This document shows, piece by piece, positions 18,446 through 29,657 of a stretch of 64,000 nt of DNA. Below the pieces are notes generated by a model. The model ran no database searches. It saw nothing but the letters and a program-made list of their open reading frames with translations, and had not been told where the DNA came from. Positions within the stretch are counted from its first letter, which is position 1. Each line of letters opens with the position of its first letter. Made by a program: the position numbers and the translations under genes. The stretch lies in the NCBI RefSeq assembly GCF_900141895.1, contig NZ_FQYT01000010.1, positions 1 to 64,000 of the forward strand, in the 5' to 3' direction. Source of the DNA: Parasporobacterium paucivorans DSM 15970. GTDB lineage: Bacteria > Bacillota > Clostridia > Lachnospirales > Lachnospiraceae.

Positions 18446-19846
18446 GTGAATGAATCAAAGAAAGTAACTATGGAAAAAATTGTTGCCCTGGCAAAAACCA
18501 GGGGATTTGTATATCCCGGTTCAGAGATTTACGGAGGCCTTGCCAACACCTGGGATTATGGAAATCTAGGTGTAGAACTTAAAAATAACGTTAAGAATGC
18601 CTGGTGGTCCAAGTTCATCCGTCAAAATCCTTACAATGTCGGTGTGGACTGTGCAATTCTTATGAATCCGCAGACATGGGTGGCGTCAGGGCATCTCAGC
18701 GGCTTTTCTGATCCTTTAATGGATTGCAGGGAGTGTCATGAAAGATTCCGGGCAGACAAGCTTATTGAGGATTATATGGCCGAAAGAGGGATTGAGCCTG
18801 AAAGTGGACTGGACGGATGGTCTTCTGAGGAGATGAGCGCCTATATTGACGAACATTCCATCAACTGTCCGACTTGCGGCAAACATAATTTCACGGATAT
18901 ACGTCAGTTCAACCTGATGTTCAAGACCTTTCAGGGAGTTACGGAAGATGCCAAAAATGCAGTATATCTTCGTCCGGAAACGGCACAGGGCATTTTTGTG
19001 AATTTTAAAAATGTCCAGCGTACTTCCAGAAAGAAAATTCCCTTTGGAATCGGACAGATTGGCAAGTCCTTCAGGAATGAGATTACACCGGGAAACTTCA
19101 CCTTCAGAACGAGGGAGTTTGAGCAGATGGAACTGGAATTTTTCTGTGAACCGGACACGGATCTGGAGTGGTTTGCCTATTGGAAAGAGTTCTGTATCAA
19201 GTGGCTCAAAGATCTGGGCGTAAAAGACGATGAGATGCGTGTCAGAGACCATGATGCCGAAGAACTTTCCTTCTATAGTAAGGCGACTTCTGACATCGAA
19301 TTTTTGTTTCCGTTCGGATGGGGTGAGTTATGGGGAATCGCAGACCGTACGGATTACGACCTGACTCAGCATCAGGAAGTATCCAGGGAACCGATGGATT
19401 ATTTTGATGATGAAAAGAAAATCAAATATATACCTTACGTAATTGAGCCCTCCCTGGGGGCGGACAGAGTGACCCTGGCGTTCCTTTGCAGCGCATACGA
19501 CGAGGAAGAGATAGGAGAAGGGGATGTGCGTACCGTGCTTCATTTCCATCCGGCCCTTGCTCCCGTTAAAATCGGAATTTTCCCATTATCAAAGAAACTG
19601 GGAGAGAAAGCCGAAGAGGTATATACCCTTCTTTCCAAGTATTACAACTGCGAATTTGATGACAGGGGAAATATCGGAAAAAGATATAGAAGGCAGGATG
19701 AAATTGGAACCCCTTTCTGTATTACCTATGATTTTGAATCCGAAGCAGACGGTGCCGTAACGATAAGGGACAGAGACACAATGGAGCAAGTCAGGGTAAA
19801 AATTGATGAGTTATTAAATTACTTCCACGATAAATTTGAATTTTAA
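18446..19846 (+). CDS. glyS: Glycyl-tRNA synthetase, single-chain class II
   Basis: An enzyme of about 466 residues of the alpha2 type (eukaryotic/archaeal-like), not the alpha2beta2 GlyQ/GlyS pair. Class II motif regions are visible: [19 protein letters not shown] near the start, [34 protein letters not shown], and the C-terminal anticodon-binding domain. CxxC pairs (CREC, CPTC) in the insertion probably bind zinc. GAGAGG at 18433-18438 is too close to the ATG at 18440 but well placed for the in-frame GTG at 18446, so I prefer 18446; the ATG remains possible. Confidence 0.93.
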   Translation: MNESKKVTMEKIVALAKTRGFVYPGSEIYGGLANTWDYGNLGVELKNNVKNAWWSKFIRQNPYNVGVDCAILMNPQTWVASGHLSGFSDPLMDCRECHERFRADKLIEDYMAERGIEPESGLDGWSSEEMSAYIDEHSINCPTCGKHNFTDIRQFNLMFKTFQGVTEDAKNAVYLRPETAQGIFVNFKNVQRTSRKKIPFGIGQIGKSFRNEITPGNFTFRTREFEQMELEFFCEPDTDLEWFAYWKEFCIKWLKDLGVKDDEMRVRDHDAEELSFYSKATSDIEFLFPFGWGELWGIADRTDYDLTQHQEVSREPMDYFDDEKKIKYIPYVIEPSLGADRVTLAFLCSAYDEEEIGEGDVRTVLHFHPALAPVKIGIFPLSKKLGEKAEEVYTLLSKYYNCEFDDRGNIGKRYRRQDEIGTPFCITYDFESEADGAVTIRDRDTMEQVRVKIDELLNYFHDKFEF

Positions 19847-19920
19847 TCAATAGCTCCTGCCCGGCAGCATGCAGGAGACATATGCACAGCAGAGAGTGGT
19901 AATCTCCAGTAATTAAATAT

Positions 19921-19981
19921 AGATTCCCGGGCTTCGGATATGGTTGTTCAAGAATGATTGTAAGCCGGGAATCTTTTTTTG
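19921..19981 (+). terminator. Intrinsic terminator of the glyS operon
   Basis: AGATTCCCGG-G-CTT pairs with AAG-CCGGGAATCT over a 27-base loop and ends in seven T. Between glyS and this site, CTCCTGC/GCAGGAG (19854-19877) and a competing GGAGA/TCTCC pairing occur. Otherwise the 289-bp gap before ppdK holds no gene. Confidence 0.85.
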
Positions 19982-20025
19982 GTAAAAGAATTGTAAAACC
20001 GAAAATTGAATATGACAACATTTTA

Positions 20026-20068
20026 ACAGGAAAACTTTATTGACTATAAAGTTTTCCTGTGCTACAAT
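20026..20068 (+). promoter_or_regulatory. ppdK promoter inside a 35-bp perfect palindrome
   Basis: The promoter is TTGACT (20040-20045), a 17-bp spacer and TACAAT (20063-20068). The -35 box lies in the centre of a perfect 15-bp inverted repeat, ACAGGAAAACTTTAT (20026-20040) and its complement (20046-20060). Transcription would begin near 20075, downstream of the palindrome, so this is a DNA site rather than an RNA hairpin. Its placement suggests a repressor that blocks RNA polymerase; the regulator is unknown. Confidence 0.75.
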
Positions 20069-20135
20069 CCTAATCACGCTATTAATTAAACGGATAAAAT
20101 ATAATAATTTTATTACCAACAGGAGGGAAATTAAA

Positions 20136-22769
20136 GTGGCTAAATGGGTTTATTTGTTCAAAGAAGGAAATGCAGATATGAAAAACCTTCTTGGTGGAAA
20201 AGGCGCTAATCTTGCCGAAATGACAAACTTAGGGTTGCCAATACCACAGGGCTTTACGGTTACCACAGAAGCGTGTACAGATTATTACGACAAAGGAAAA
20301 CAGATTTCTGACGAAATCAAAGGACAAATTTTTGATGCATTAAAAGTTTTGGAAGAACAGCAGGGTAAAGAATTCGGTAATGTTGATGATCCTTTATTAG
20401 TATCAGTTCGTTCTGGAGCAAGAGCATCCATGCCTGGAATGATGGATACAATCTTAAATTTGGGCTTAAATGACGAATCTGTTGAAGGTTTTGCGAAAAA
20501 AACTGGAAATGCAAGATTCGCATATGATTCTTATAGAAGATTTATTCAAATGTTTTCAGATGTTGTTATGGAAGTTAGCAAATCAAAATTCGAAAAAGTT
20601 TTAGAAGGCATTAAAGAAGCTAAAGGTGTGCATGATGATACAGACCTTGACGCAGACGATTTGAAAGATGTCATTGTGAAATTTAAAGATTTATATAAAA
20701 AAGAATTGGGCACAGATTTTCCACAAAATCCTGTAGATCAGTTAATGGAAGCGGTAAAAGCTGTATTCCGTTCATGGGATAACCCACGTGCCATTGTATA
20801 TAGAAGAATGAATGATATTCCTGGAAACTGGGGTACAGCTGTAAGTGTTCAGGCAATGGTATTTGGCAACATGGGCAATACATCCGGTACAGGCGTTGCG
20901 TTTACACGTAATCCATCAACTGGAGAAAAGGGTATTTTTGGTGAGTACTTAATTAATGCACAAGGTGAAGACGTTGTTGCTGGTATCAGAACTCCGCAGC
21001 CAATTACTCAGTTAGAAAAAGATCTTCCAGAATGTTTTGCGGAATTTATGAAAATCGCAAACAAACTTGAAGAGCATTATAAAGACATGCAGGATATGGA
21101 ATTTACCATTCAGGAAGGTAGATTATTTTTCTTGCAGACACGTAATGGTAAGAGAACAGCTCATGCAGCTATTCACATTGCCTGTGACCTGGTGGATGAA
21201 GGCAAGATCGATGAAAAGACAGCGGTATTGAGAATTGATGCGAAAGCCTTAGATCAGCTGCTCCATCCTACTTTTGATACAGAAGCATTAAAAGCTGGCA
21301 AGGTACTGGGATCTGCCCTTCCTGCATCCCCAGGCGCAGCGGCTGGCCGTGTGTACTTTACTGCGGAAGATGCTAAAAATCATAATGATGCCGGCGAACG
21401 GGTTATTCTTGTGCGTAAAGAAACATCTCCTGAAGATATTGAGGGAATGAGCGCAGCTGAAGGTATCCTGACTGTCCGTGGAGGTATGACTTCGCATGCA
21501 GCGGTAGTTGCCCGTGGCATGGGAACTGCCTGTGTTTCAGGATGCGGTGAAATTAAAATTGATGAAGCGGATAAGTATTTTGAACTTGGCGGTGAGGTTA
21601 TTAAAGAAGGAGATTATATTTCTCTTGATGGATCGACAGGCGATATTTATTTAGGCGATATTCAGACAACGGAAGCATCTATAAGCGGCAACTTCCACAG
21701 ACTTATGGATTGGGCTGACAAATATAGAAAATTAAAGGTAAGAACTAACGCTGACACTCCATCAGATGCTGAAAATGCAATTAAATTAGGGGCTGAAGGT
21801 ATTGGTCTTTGCCGTACAGAGCATATGTTCTTTGAACCAGAAAGAATTCCGAAAATCAGAAGAATGATTCTCTCTAAAACAGTAGAAGACAGAGAGGAAG
21901 CTCTTAACGAGCTGATTCCATACCAAAAGGGTGACTTTAAAGCCATCTATGAAGTTATGGAAGGACATCCTGTTACTATCCGTTTCCTGGATCCTCCGTT
22001 GCATGAATTTCTTCCTACAGAAGAAGAAGATATTATTGCGTTAGCTGAGGATATGGGGATCACGCCAGAAGAGGTTAAAGAAACATGTGAGTCTCTCCAT
22101 GAATTTAATCCGATGATGGGCCATAGAGGATGCCGTTTAGCGGTTACCTATCCGGAAATTGCAAAAATGCAGACCAGGGCAGTTATGGAAGCTGCTATTG
22201 AGGTCAACGCTGAAAAAGGCCTTAACATTGTTCCTGAAATCATGATTCCTTTAGTTGGTGAAAGAAAAGAATTGAAATTTGTTAAGGATATAGTCGTTGA
22301 AACAGCAGAAACCGTTAAGCAGGAAAAAGGTTCAGACATTAAATACATGATCGGTACAATGATTGAAATACCACGTGCTGCACTGCTTGCCGATGAAATT
22401 GCCGCGGAAGCTGAATTCTTCTCCTTTGGAACGAATGACTTAACACAGATGACATTCGGATTCTCCCGCGATGACGCCGGAAAATTTTTGGATGCTTACT
22501 ATAAGAATAAGATTTATGAATCAGACCCATTTGCAAGACTGGATCAAAGCGGTGTTGGTCAGCTTGTTCAGATAGCTGTTGAAAGAGGACGTAAGGGAAG
22601 ACCGGAAATCAAACTGGGAATCTGCGGAGAACATGGCGGAGACCCATCTTCAGTCGAATTCTGCCACCAGGTTGGATTAGACTATGTAAGCTGCTCTCCA
22701 TTCCGTGTTCCTATTGCCAGATTAGCAGCAGCACAGGCTGCAATCAAGCAGGCAGACGCAAAAAAATAA
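20136..22769 (+). CDS. ppdK: Pyruvate, phosphate dikinase
   Basis: An 877-residue PPDK, which interconverts pyruvate, ATP and Pi with PEP, AMP and PPi. The N-terminal ATP-grasp domain starts WVYLFKEGNADMKNLLGGKG. The phosphohistidine domain has GGMTSHAAVVARG with catalytic His454. The PEP/pyruvate TIM-barrel ends with GICGEHGGDP and the catalytic Cys region. Length equals the Clostridium symbiosum type. The start is GTG at 20136 behind AGGAGG. The first third uses many A/T-ending codons compared with the neighbours, which may reflect high expression. It is monocistronic between its own promoter and terminator. Confidence 0.97.
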   Translation: MAKWVYLFKEGNADMKNLLGGKGANLAEMTNLGLPIPQGFTVTTEACTDYYDKGKQISDEIKGQIFDALKVLEEQQGKEFGNVDDPLLVSVRSGARASMPGMMDTILNLGLNDESVEGFAKKTGNARFAYDSYRRFIQMFSDVVMEVSKSKFEKVLEGIKEAKGVHDDTDLDADDLKDVIVKFKDLYKKELGTDFPQNPVDQLMEAVKAVFRSWDNPRAIVYRRMNDIPGNWGTAVSVQAMVFGNMGNTSGTGVAFTRNPSTGEKGIFGEYLINAQGEDVVAGIRTPQPITQLEKDLPECFAEFMKIANKLEEHYKDMQDMEFTIQEGRLFFLQTRNGKRTAHAAIHIACDLVDEGKIDEKTAVLRIDAKALDQLLHPTFDTEALKAGKVLGSALPASPGAAAGRVYFTAEDAKNHNDAGERVILVRKETSPEDIEGMSAAEGILTVRGGMTSHAAVVARGMGTACVSGCGEIKIDEADKYFELGGEVIKEGDYISLDGSTGDIYLGDIQTTEASISGNFHRLMDWADKYRKLKVRTNADTPSDAENAIKLGAEGIGLCRTEHMFFEPERIPKIRRMILSKTVEDREEALNELIPYQKGDFKAIYEVMEGHPVTIRFLDPPLHEFLPTEEEDIIALAEDMGITPEEVKETCESLHEFNPMMGHRGCRLAVTYPEIAKMQTRAVMEAAIEVNAEKGLNIVPEIMIPLVGERKELKFVKDIVVETAETVKQEKGSDIKYMIGTMIEIPRAALLADEIAAEAEFFSFGTNDLTQMTFGFSRDDAGKFLDAYYKNKIYESDPFARLDQSGVGQLVQIAVERGRKGRPEIKLGICGEHGGDPSSVEFCHQVGLDYVSCSPFRVPIARLAAAQAAIKQADAKK

Positions 22770-22788
22770 ACCAGACTGCATCATAAAC

Positions 22789-22828
22789 AAAGAACCTGCC
22801 AATGAAGAAATTCGTTGGCAGGTTCTTT
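22789..22828 (+). terminator. Intrinsic terminator of ppdK
   Basis: A perfect 14-bp stem AAAGAACCTGCCAA/TTGGCAGGTTCTTT with a 12-base loop lies 19 bp after the ppdK stop. The T run is short. Confidence 0.85.
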
Positions 22829-22952
22829 GCGCTCTAATGGTATTTATGCAGCACGAATGGATCGACTTGGAAATTACGAATTCAATTATGTCGGTGGTAT
22901 TGTAGTAATCGAATTTTATCTGGTATGCGGAGCTGCCTTCGTTAAATTTGGT

Positions 22953-23001
22953 GTCATAAAGTCCACTCCCTGTAGATCATCCTGGGAGTGGACTTTATGA
23001 C
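22953..23001. repeat. Perfect inverted repeat 1 (18-bp arms)
   Basis: GTCATAAAGTCCACTCCC (22953-22970) and its exact complement (22984-23001) flank 13 bases. It has no T run and lies between the ppdK terminator and the atp promoter. The 424-bp stretch 22829-23253 holds no convincing gene; small frames here run through the repeat arms. Confidence 0.9.
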
Positions 23002-23020
23002 GGGCAGTGTACCGAAAATG

Positions 23021-23077
23021 CATCCGATTCTGCATCCAATTAAAACCACTAAACCAAATTGGATGCAGAATCGGATG
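23021..23077. repeat. Perfect inverted repeat 2 (21-bp arms)
   Basis: The arms at 23021-23041 (starting CATCCGATTCTGC) and 23057-23077 are exact complements around a 15-base loop. It lies 20 bp after inverted repeat 1 and shares no sequence with it. No T run follows directly. Its role is unknown. Confidence 0.9.
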
Positions 23078-23160
23078 AAGGTATATAGAAAGAAGCATTC
23101 TGCCGTTTTTTTTTTAAATATAAAGATATTATTAAGAGTGTTTCTTCCTATTAAAAAGTG

Positions 23161-23189
23161 TTGACAAATAAAAAATCCAGGACTATACT
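23161..23189 (+). promoter_or_regulatory. Promoter of the ATP synthase operon
   Basis: TTGACA (23161-23166), a 17-bp spacer and TATACT (23184-23189) form a near-consensus vegetative promoter. Transcription should start near 23196, 58 bp before atpB. Confidence 0.85.
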
Positions 23190-23253
23190 GAGAAATATTT
23201 AGCTGAAGGTTCACGGCTGAAATAAATAGTTGCAGGAAGGAAGTGATTTAAGT

Positions 23254-23937
23254 ATGAGTTTCGCGGAACGGCTGGTGGAAGAACTTCAAAATAAGGTCAG
23301 TTTCACGATTCCTGTGTTTGGTGGCATTCCGGTTCCGGAATCAGTTATGAATACCTGGATTATTATGGCTATTTTGCTGGTGGCATCCGTTTGCCTAACC
23401 AAGAACCTGAAGGTTCAGCCGACGAGTAAGATCCAATTAACATTAGAGGTAGTGATTGGATTTCTTTTCGATTTTTTTGAAGGTATGTTGGGAGAAAAAG
23501 GGAAAAGATACGTTCCCTGGCTGTCGTCAGTCATGATTTTTGTTGTTTGCGCAAATATCAGCGGGCTTTTTGGCATGGTGCCACCGACAAAGGATTTAAA
23601 TGTCACGGCAGCGCTTGCTGTAATGAGTATTGTTTTGATTATTTATGCAGGAATTAAGGGGAAAAAATTCAAGGGTTATGCAAAGAGTTTTTTGGAGCCT
23701 ATGCCATTCATGTTGCCGATTAATCTTTTGGAAATCGTTATCAGGCCATTGACTTTGTGCATGCGTCTATTTGGGAATATGTTTGGTGGGTTTACCGTAA
23801 TGGAGCTGGTCAAATTGCTTATACCTGTTATTATTCCCATCCCACTCAGTGTTTATTTTGATATTTTTGACGGGCTTATTCAAGCCTACGTTTTTTGTCT
23901 GTTGACTTCACTATATATTCATGAAGCCATGGAATGA
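23254..23937 (+). CDS. atpB: ATP synthase F0 subunit a
   Basis: A 227-residue polytopic membrane protein, first gene of the atp operon. The conserved region LEIVIRPLTLCMRLFGNMFGG carries the essential stator Arg of the ion channel. About five to six membrane helices are visible. The ATG at 23254 follows AGGAAGGAAG; an upstream in-frame TTG at 23230 is rejected. No atpI or atpZ gene precedes it. Confidence 0.96.
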   Translation: MSFAERLVEELQNKVSFTIPVFGGIPVPESVMNTWIIMAILLVASVCLTKNLKVQPTSKIQLTLEVVIGFLFDFFEGMLGEKGKRYVPWLSSVMIFVVCANISGLFGMVPPTKDLNVTAALAVMSIVLIIYAGIKGKKFKGYAKSFLEPMPFMLPINLLEIVIRPLTLCMRLFGNMFGGFTVMELVKLLIPVIIPIPLSVYFDIFDGLIQAYVFCLLTSLYIHEAME

Positions 23938-23964
23938 TGTTCTTAATTTGAAAGGAGAAAAATT

Positions 23965-24186
23965 ATGCCAGAATTAGTTACGATAGGAGCAGGTTTAGCA
24001 ATTATAGGAGCAGGTGGAGCAGGTATCGGTATCGGTATTGCAACCTCAAAGGCCGTTGAAGCCATAGCCAGACAGCCGGAAGCAGAAAGCAAAATAATGA
24101 AATTGTTAATCATTGGTGCAGCATTAGCTGAGACAACTGCGATTTATGGACTTGTTATTGCCTTGTTGATATTATTCGTAAAATAG
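23965..24186 (+). CDS. atpE: ATP synthase F0 subunit c
   Basis: A 73-residue hairpin of two membrane helices joined by the polar loop ARQPE. The ion-binding Glu is E56 in LAETTAIYG. The first helix has the glycine pattern GAGIGIGIA. Na+-type c subunits carry a Gln in helix 1; at the matching place this protein has Ile23, while Thr57-Thr58 after the Glu resemble Na+ types. I infer H+ coupling, with uncertainty. An AAAGGAG site is present. Confidence 0.96.
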   Translation: MPELVTIGAGLAIIGAGGAGIGIGIATSKAVEAIARQPEAESKIMKLLIIGAALAETTAIYGLVIALLILFVK

Positions 24187-24205
24187 AAAAGAGAGGTGAT
24201 AGCAT

Positions 24206-24685
24206 ATGTTATCATTAGATTTGACCTTTCTTTGGACGATTATCGATTTGATCATATTGTTTCTTATACTTAAAAAATTTTTATTCAAGCCTTTATTGGC
24301 TGTGATTGAAAAAAGGAAGTCTTTAATTGATGATTCTCTGTCGAGTGCAGAAGAAAAAGAGGCTTCTGCATTTGCTTTACAAGAAAAATATGAATACGAG
24401 CTTAATGTGTCTAAAGTAAAGTCTGATGAATTGATTAATGAATCACGGGAAAAAGCGCAGAAGGAATATGAAAGAATTCTTGCTGAGGCAAAATTGGAAG
24501 CGGCCAGAATCATGGAGACAGCTGGGAAAAATATCGAAATGCAAAAGAAATCCGAATTTGAAAAAATGCAGAGTTCGATTGTAGATATTGCGGCTGCAAT
24601 AGCTATGAAAGCTTCCGAAGAGAGCATTGATGAAGAAAAGAGCAGAAAATTGCTAAAAGAATTACTGATGAAAGCTGGTGCATAA
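24206..24685 (+). CDS. atpF: ATP synthase F0 subunit b
   Basis: A 159-residue protein with one N-terminal membrane helix (FLWTIIDLIILFLILKKFLF) and a long charged coiled coil forming the peripheral stalk. Length is normal. It starts behind GAGGTGAT, 19 bp after atpE. Four bases separate its stop from the delta-alpha fusion gene, which has only a weak site, so translational coupling is likely. Confidence 0.95.
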   Translation: MLSLDLTFLWTIIDLIILFLILKKFLFKPLLAVIEKRKSLIDDSLSSAEEKEASAFALQEKYEYELNVSKVKSDELINESREKAQKEYERILAEAKLEAARIMETAGKNIEMQKKSEFEKMQSSIVDIAAAIAMKASEESIDEEKSRKLLKELLMKAGA

Positions 24686-24689
24686 ACAA

Positions 24690-26702
24690 ATGAAAGAAAA
24701 ATCAGCAATATATGGAAAAATGTTATTTGAGCAGGCTGCGGAAGAAACGGACGTTGTAGGAAGTTATAAATTGCTGCAGGATAATACGGACTTGCTTGAT
24801 TGCCTGAGCAGTCCGGCCGTAAAACTATCTGAAAAAGATGAAGTGATTGATAAGCTGTTTCCTGCAACAATGAGGGAGTTTCTTAAGTTGTTGGCTAAAG
24901 AGGATATGTTTTCGAATATCCATGAAGTATATGAAGCATATGATAAAGAATTCAAACGCAATAATAATATTGCTGATGCAGAATTAACCTATGCCATACT
25001 GCCCTCTGAAGAAGAAATTCGTAAAGTGAAAGAATTTGTCGCCGCCGAATACAATGCTGATGAGGTGGTTCTTGAGCTGAAAGAAAACAAAAATCTGATC
25101 GGTGGAAATATTCTACAGGTGGGGGACAAAGTCTACATTAAAAATATCCAGTCTAATTTCGAAAAAATGAGACAGGGATTAAAAGAGGCTCTGAAAAAAG
25201 AGAAAGCAATTACTGCTGAAGAGGTGGTTTCCGTTCTTAAAGAGTGCGTTGAAAATTTTGATACAAAAATGCAGGTTGAAGAGAGTGGTATCGTCACGTA
25301 TATCGGAGATGGAATTGCTACGGTTTTTGGATTGAACAATGCCATGTACGGTGAAATAGTAACGTTCGAGAATGGCGAAAAAGCAATGGTTCAGGACTTA
25401 AGGACAAATGAAGTGGGTTGTATTCTGCTTGGTTCCGACAAGGATTTGGGACAAGGATCTCGAGCATTCAGAACGAAAGAACGTGCAAGCGTGCCTGTTG
25501 GAGACGCGATGCTCGGCAGGGTCGTCAATGCTTTAGGAGAACCAATCGACGGAGAGGGTCCTATTGAGTCCAGCGAATACAGAACCATTGAAAACGAAGC
25601 ACCAGGAATCATTGAAAGACAGACTGTAAATGTGCCTATGGCAACAGGAATCCTTTCCATCGACGCCATGTTTCCTATCGGAAGAGGACAAAGAGAATTA
25701 ATAATCGGAGACAGACAGACGGGCAAAACATCTTTAGCGATAGACACGATATTAAATCAAAAAGGCAACGATGTGGTATGTATTTATGTGGCCATTGGAC
25801 AAAAGGCTTCTACAGTTGCCAAAGTTACTGGCATATTAAAGAAATATGGTGCCATGGAATATTCCATAGTTGTTGCAGCCACAGCTGACAATCTCGCTTC
25901 ACTTCAGTACCTCGCTCCGTACGCGGGAACTTCGATGGCTGAATACTTTATGGAAAAAGGGAAAGATGTGCTGGTTGTTTATGATGATTTATCAAAACAT
26001 GCGGTTGCATACAGGGCACTGTCCCTTCTGCTGGAACGTTCGCCAGGACGTGAAGCATATCCGGGAGATGTTTTCTATCTGCACTCCAGATTGCTGGAAC
26101 GTTCATGTCGTCTGGACGAGGCACATGGTGGCGGTTCGATTACTTCGCTTCCAATTATTGAGACTTTGGCAGGCGATGTTGCTGCATACATTCCGACAAA
26201 TGTTATTTCTATCACGGATGGACAGATATTCCTGGAAAGCAATCTGTTCTTCTCAGGATTTCGTCCCGCTGTCAACGTTGGTTTGTCTGTATCACGAGTA
26301 GGTGGTGCTGCACAGACAAAGGCCATGAAAAAAGCGGCAGGAAGCCTTCGTATCGACCTGGCTCAGTTCCGGGAGATGGAAATCTTCACGCAGTTCAGCT
26401 CCGATTTGGACGAAACAACTAAGGATCAGCTGAAATATGGTCGTTCGCTCATGGAACTCTTGAAACAGCCGTTATATCATCCGAAGAGTCTGTCCGAACA
26501 GATAATCACGCTTTGCATTGCTTCAAATAAAATGCTTGTTGACCTCGAAGTAAATGAGCAAAACATGTTTGTGAAGAATCTTATTGAATATATAAATGAA
26601 AAGCATTCTGAAGTCATCACAGAAATTGAGACAAAGAAGGTGCTTTCCGATGAACTTGTTCAAAAGATATTAGGCATAACTATGGAATATAAAAGTAGGT
26701 GA
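24690..26702 (+). CDS. atpHA: ATP synthase F1 delta-alpha fusion protein
   Basis: One continuous 670-residue frame. Residues 1-168 are a complete delta (OSCP) subunit, from KSAIYGKMLFEQAAEE to LIGGNILQVGDKVYIKNI. From about residue 172 it is a full alpha subunit: the normal alpha N-terminal helix (AEEVVSVLKECVENFDTKM), the crown region, Walker A GDRQTGKT and the C-terminal helices. No stop separates them, and the usual alpha start Met is missing. Internal ATG codons at 25167 and 25269 and a GTG at 25224 have no convincing ribosome site. Alpha occurs three times per F1 and delta once, so the fusion poses a stoichiometry question. The neighbours are otherwise standard. A sequencing error seems unlikely, since no single indel separates the parts. 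Confidence 0.92.
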   Translation: MKEKSAIYGKMLFEQAAEETDVVGSYKLLQDNTDLLDCLSSPAVKLSEKDEVIDKLFPATMREFLKLLAKEDMFSNIHEVYEAYDKEFKRNNNIADAELTYAILPSEEEIRKVKEFVAAEYNADEVVLELKENKNLIGGNILQVGDKVYIKNIQSNFEKMRQGLKEALKKEKAITAEEVVSVLKECVENFDTKMQVEESGIVTYIGDGIATVFGLNNAMYGEIVTFENGEKAMVQDLRTNEVGCILLGSDKDLGQGSRAFRTKERASVPVGDAMLGRVVNALGEPIDGEGPIESSEYRTIENEAPGIIERQTVNVPMATGILSIDAMFPIGRGQRELIIGDRQTGKTSLAIDTILNQKGNDVVCIYVAIGQKASTVAKVTGILKKYGAMEYSIVVAATADNLASLQYLAPYAGTSMAEYFMEKGKDVLVVYDDLSKHAVAYRALSLLLERSPGREAYPGDVFYLHSRLLERSCRLDEAHGGGSITSLPIIETLAGDVAAYIPTNVISITDGQIFLESNLFFSGFRPAVNVGLSVSRVGGAAQTKAMKKAAGSLRIDLAQFREMEIFTQFSSDLDETTKDQLKYGRSLMELLKQPLYHPKSLSEQIITLCIASNKMLVDLEVNEQNMFVKNLIEYINEKHSEVITEIETKKVLSDELVQKILGITMEYKSR

Positions 26703-26706
26703 GAGA

Positions 26707-29003
<2,297 letters not shown>

Positions 29004-29017
29004 ATGGAGGAACGCTT

Positions 29018-29425
29018 ATGAAGAAATTTCAATTGGAAATTTTGGCTAGCGATAAAACCTTTTATAAAGGAGATTCAGAAGAAATTATTCTTCCATCTAT
29101 CAATGGATTAGTGGGTATCTTAGCCGACCATTGGCCGATGGTCGTCGCAGTCAATATAGGTGAAATAAGGTTTAAAGTTGACGGAGAATGGCATAAGGCA
29201 GTTGTCAGCAGCGGAATGGCAGAGGTAATGGATAATAAAGTCATACTGCTGGTGGATACCGCGGAACGCCCTGAAGATATTGATATACGAAGGGCGGAAG
29301 AAGCTAAACAAAGGGCGGAAGAACGGTTGAGTCTGAAGCTCAGTAAAATGGAGTATCACCAGTCCAAAGCTGCACTAGCCCGTGCAATGTCAAGATTAAG
29401 CGTCACAAACAAAAGAGGTCAATAA
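29018..29425 (+). CDS. atpC: ATP synthase F1 subunit epsilon
   Basis: A 135-residue subunit with the N-terminal beta-sandwich (FQLEILASDKTFYKGD, then LPSINGLVGILADHWP) and a two-helix C-terminal regulatory part. It is the last gene of the operon, 14 bp after atpD. Confidence 0.95.
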   Translation: MKKFQLEILASDKTFYKGDSEEIILPSINGLVGILADHWPMVVAVNIGEIRFKVDGEWHKAVVSSGMAEVMDNKVILLVDTAERPEDIDIRRAEEAKQRAEERLSLKLSKMEYHQSKAALARAMSRLSVTNKRGQ

Positions 29426-29436
29426 ATGCCATAGAG

Positions 29437-29475
29437 AGCATCTGATGAAAAACATATCACTCATCAGATGCTTTT
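29437..29475 (+). terminator. Intrinsic terminator of the atp operon
   Basis: AGCATCTGATGA pairs perfectly with TCATCAGATGCT and is followed by TTTTCTT. It lies 11 bp after atpC. Confidence 0.9.
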
Positions 29476-29657
29476 CTTAATATAAAAAAACATTGCATAA
29501 GATGACAGGTGCAGATTATAATGGAAATACGATAGCCCCATCTGCCCAGATGCATCAGATTTTCTTGCATATACAAGCGAGGTATCTTTTGGTATAGTAG
29601 TGAAGGCCGTTTGGGACCATCCGGAAACAATCTTAAAAAAGCAAAGGAAGAAAGATA

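Noticed and set aside
22815-23214. Small open frames on both strands between ppdK and atpB
   Set aside because: They are built from the arms of the two inverted repeats, lack ribosome sites and resemble nothing known.
24690-26702. Internal start giving a separate alpha subunit
   Set aside because: Candidates at 25167, 25224 and 25269 lack a properly spaced ribosome site, so the fusion is the simpler reading; it is still listed as a test.
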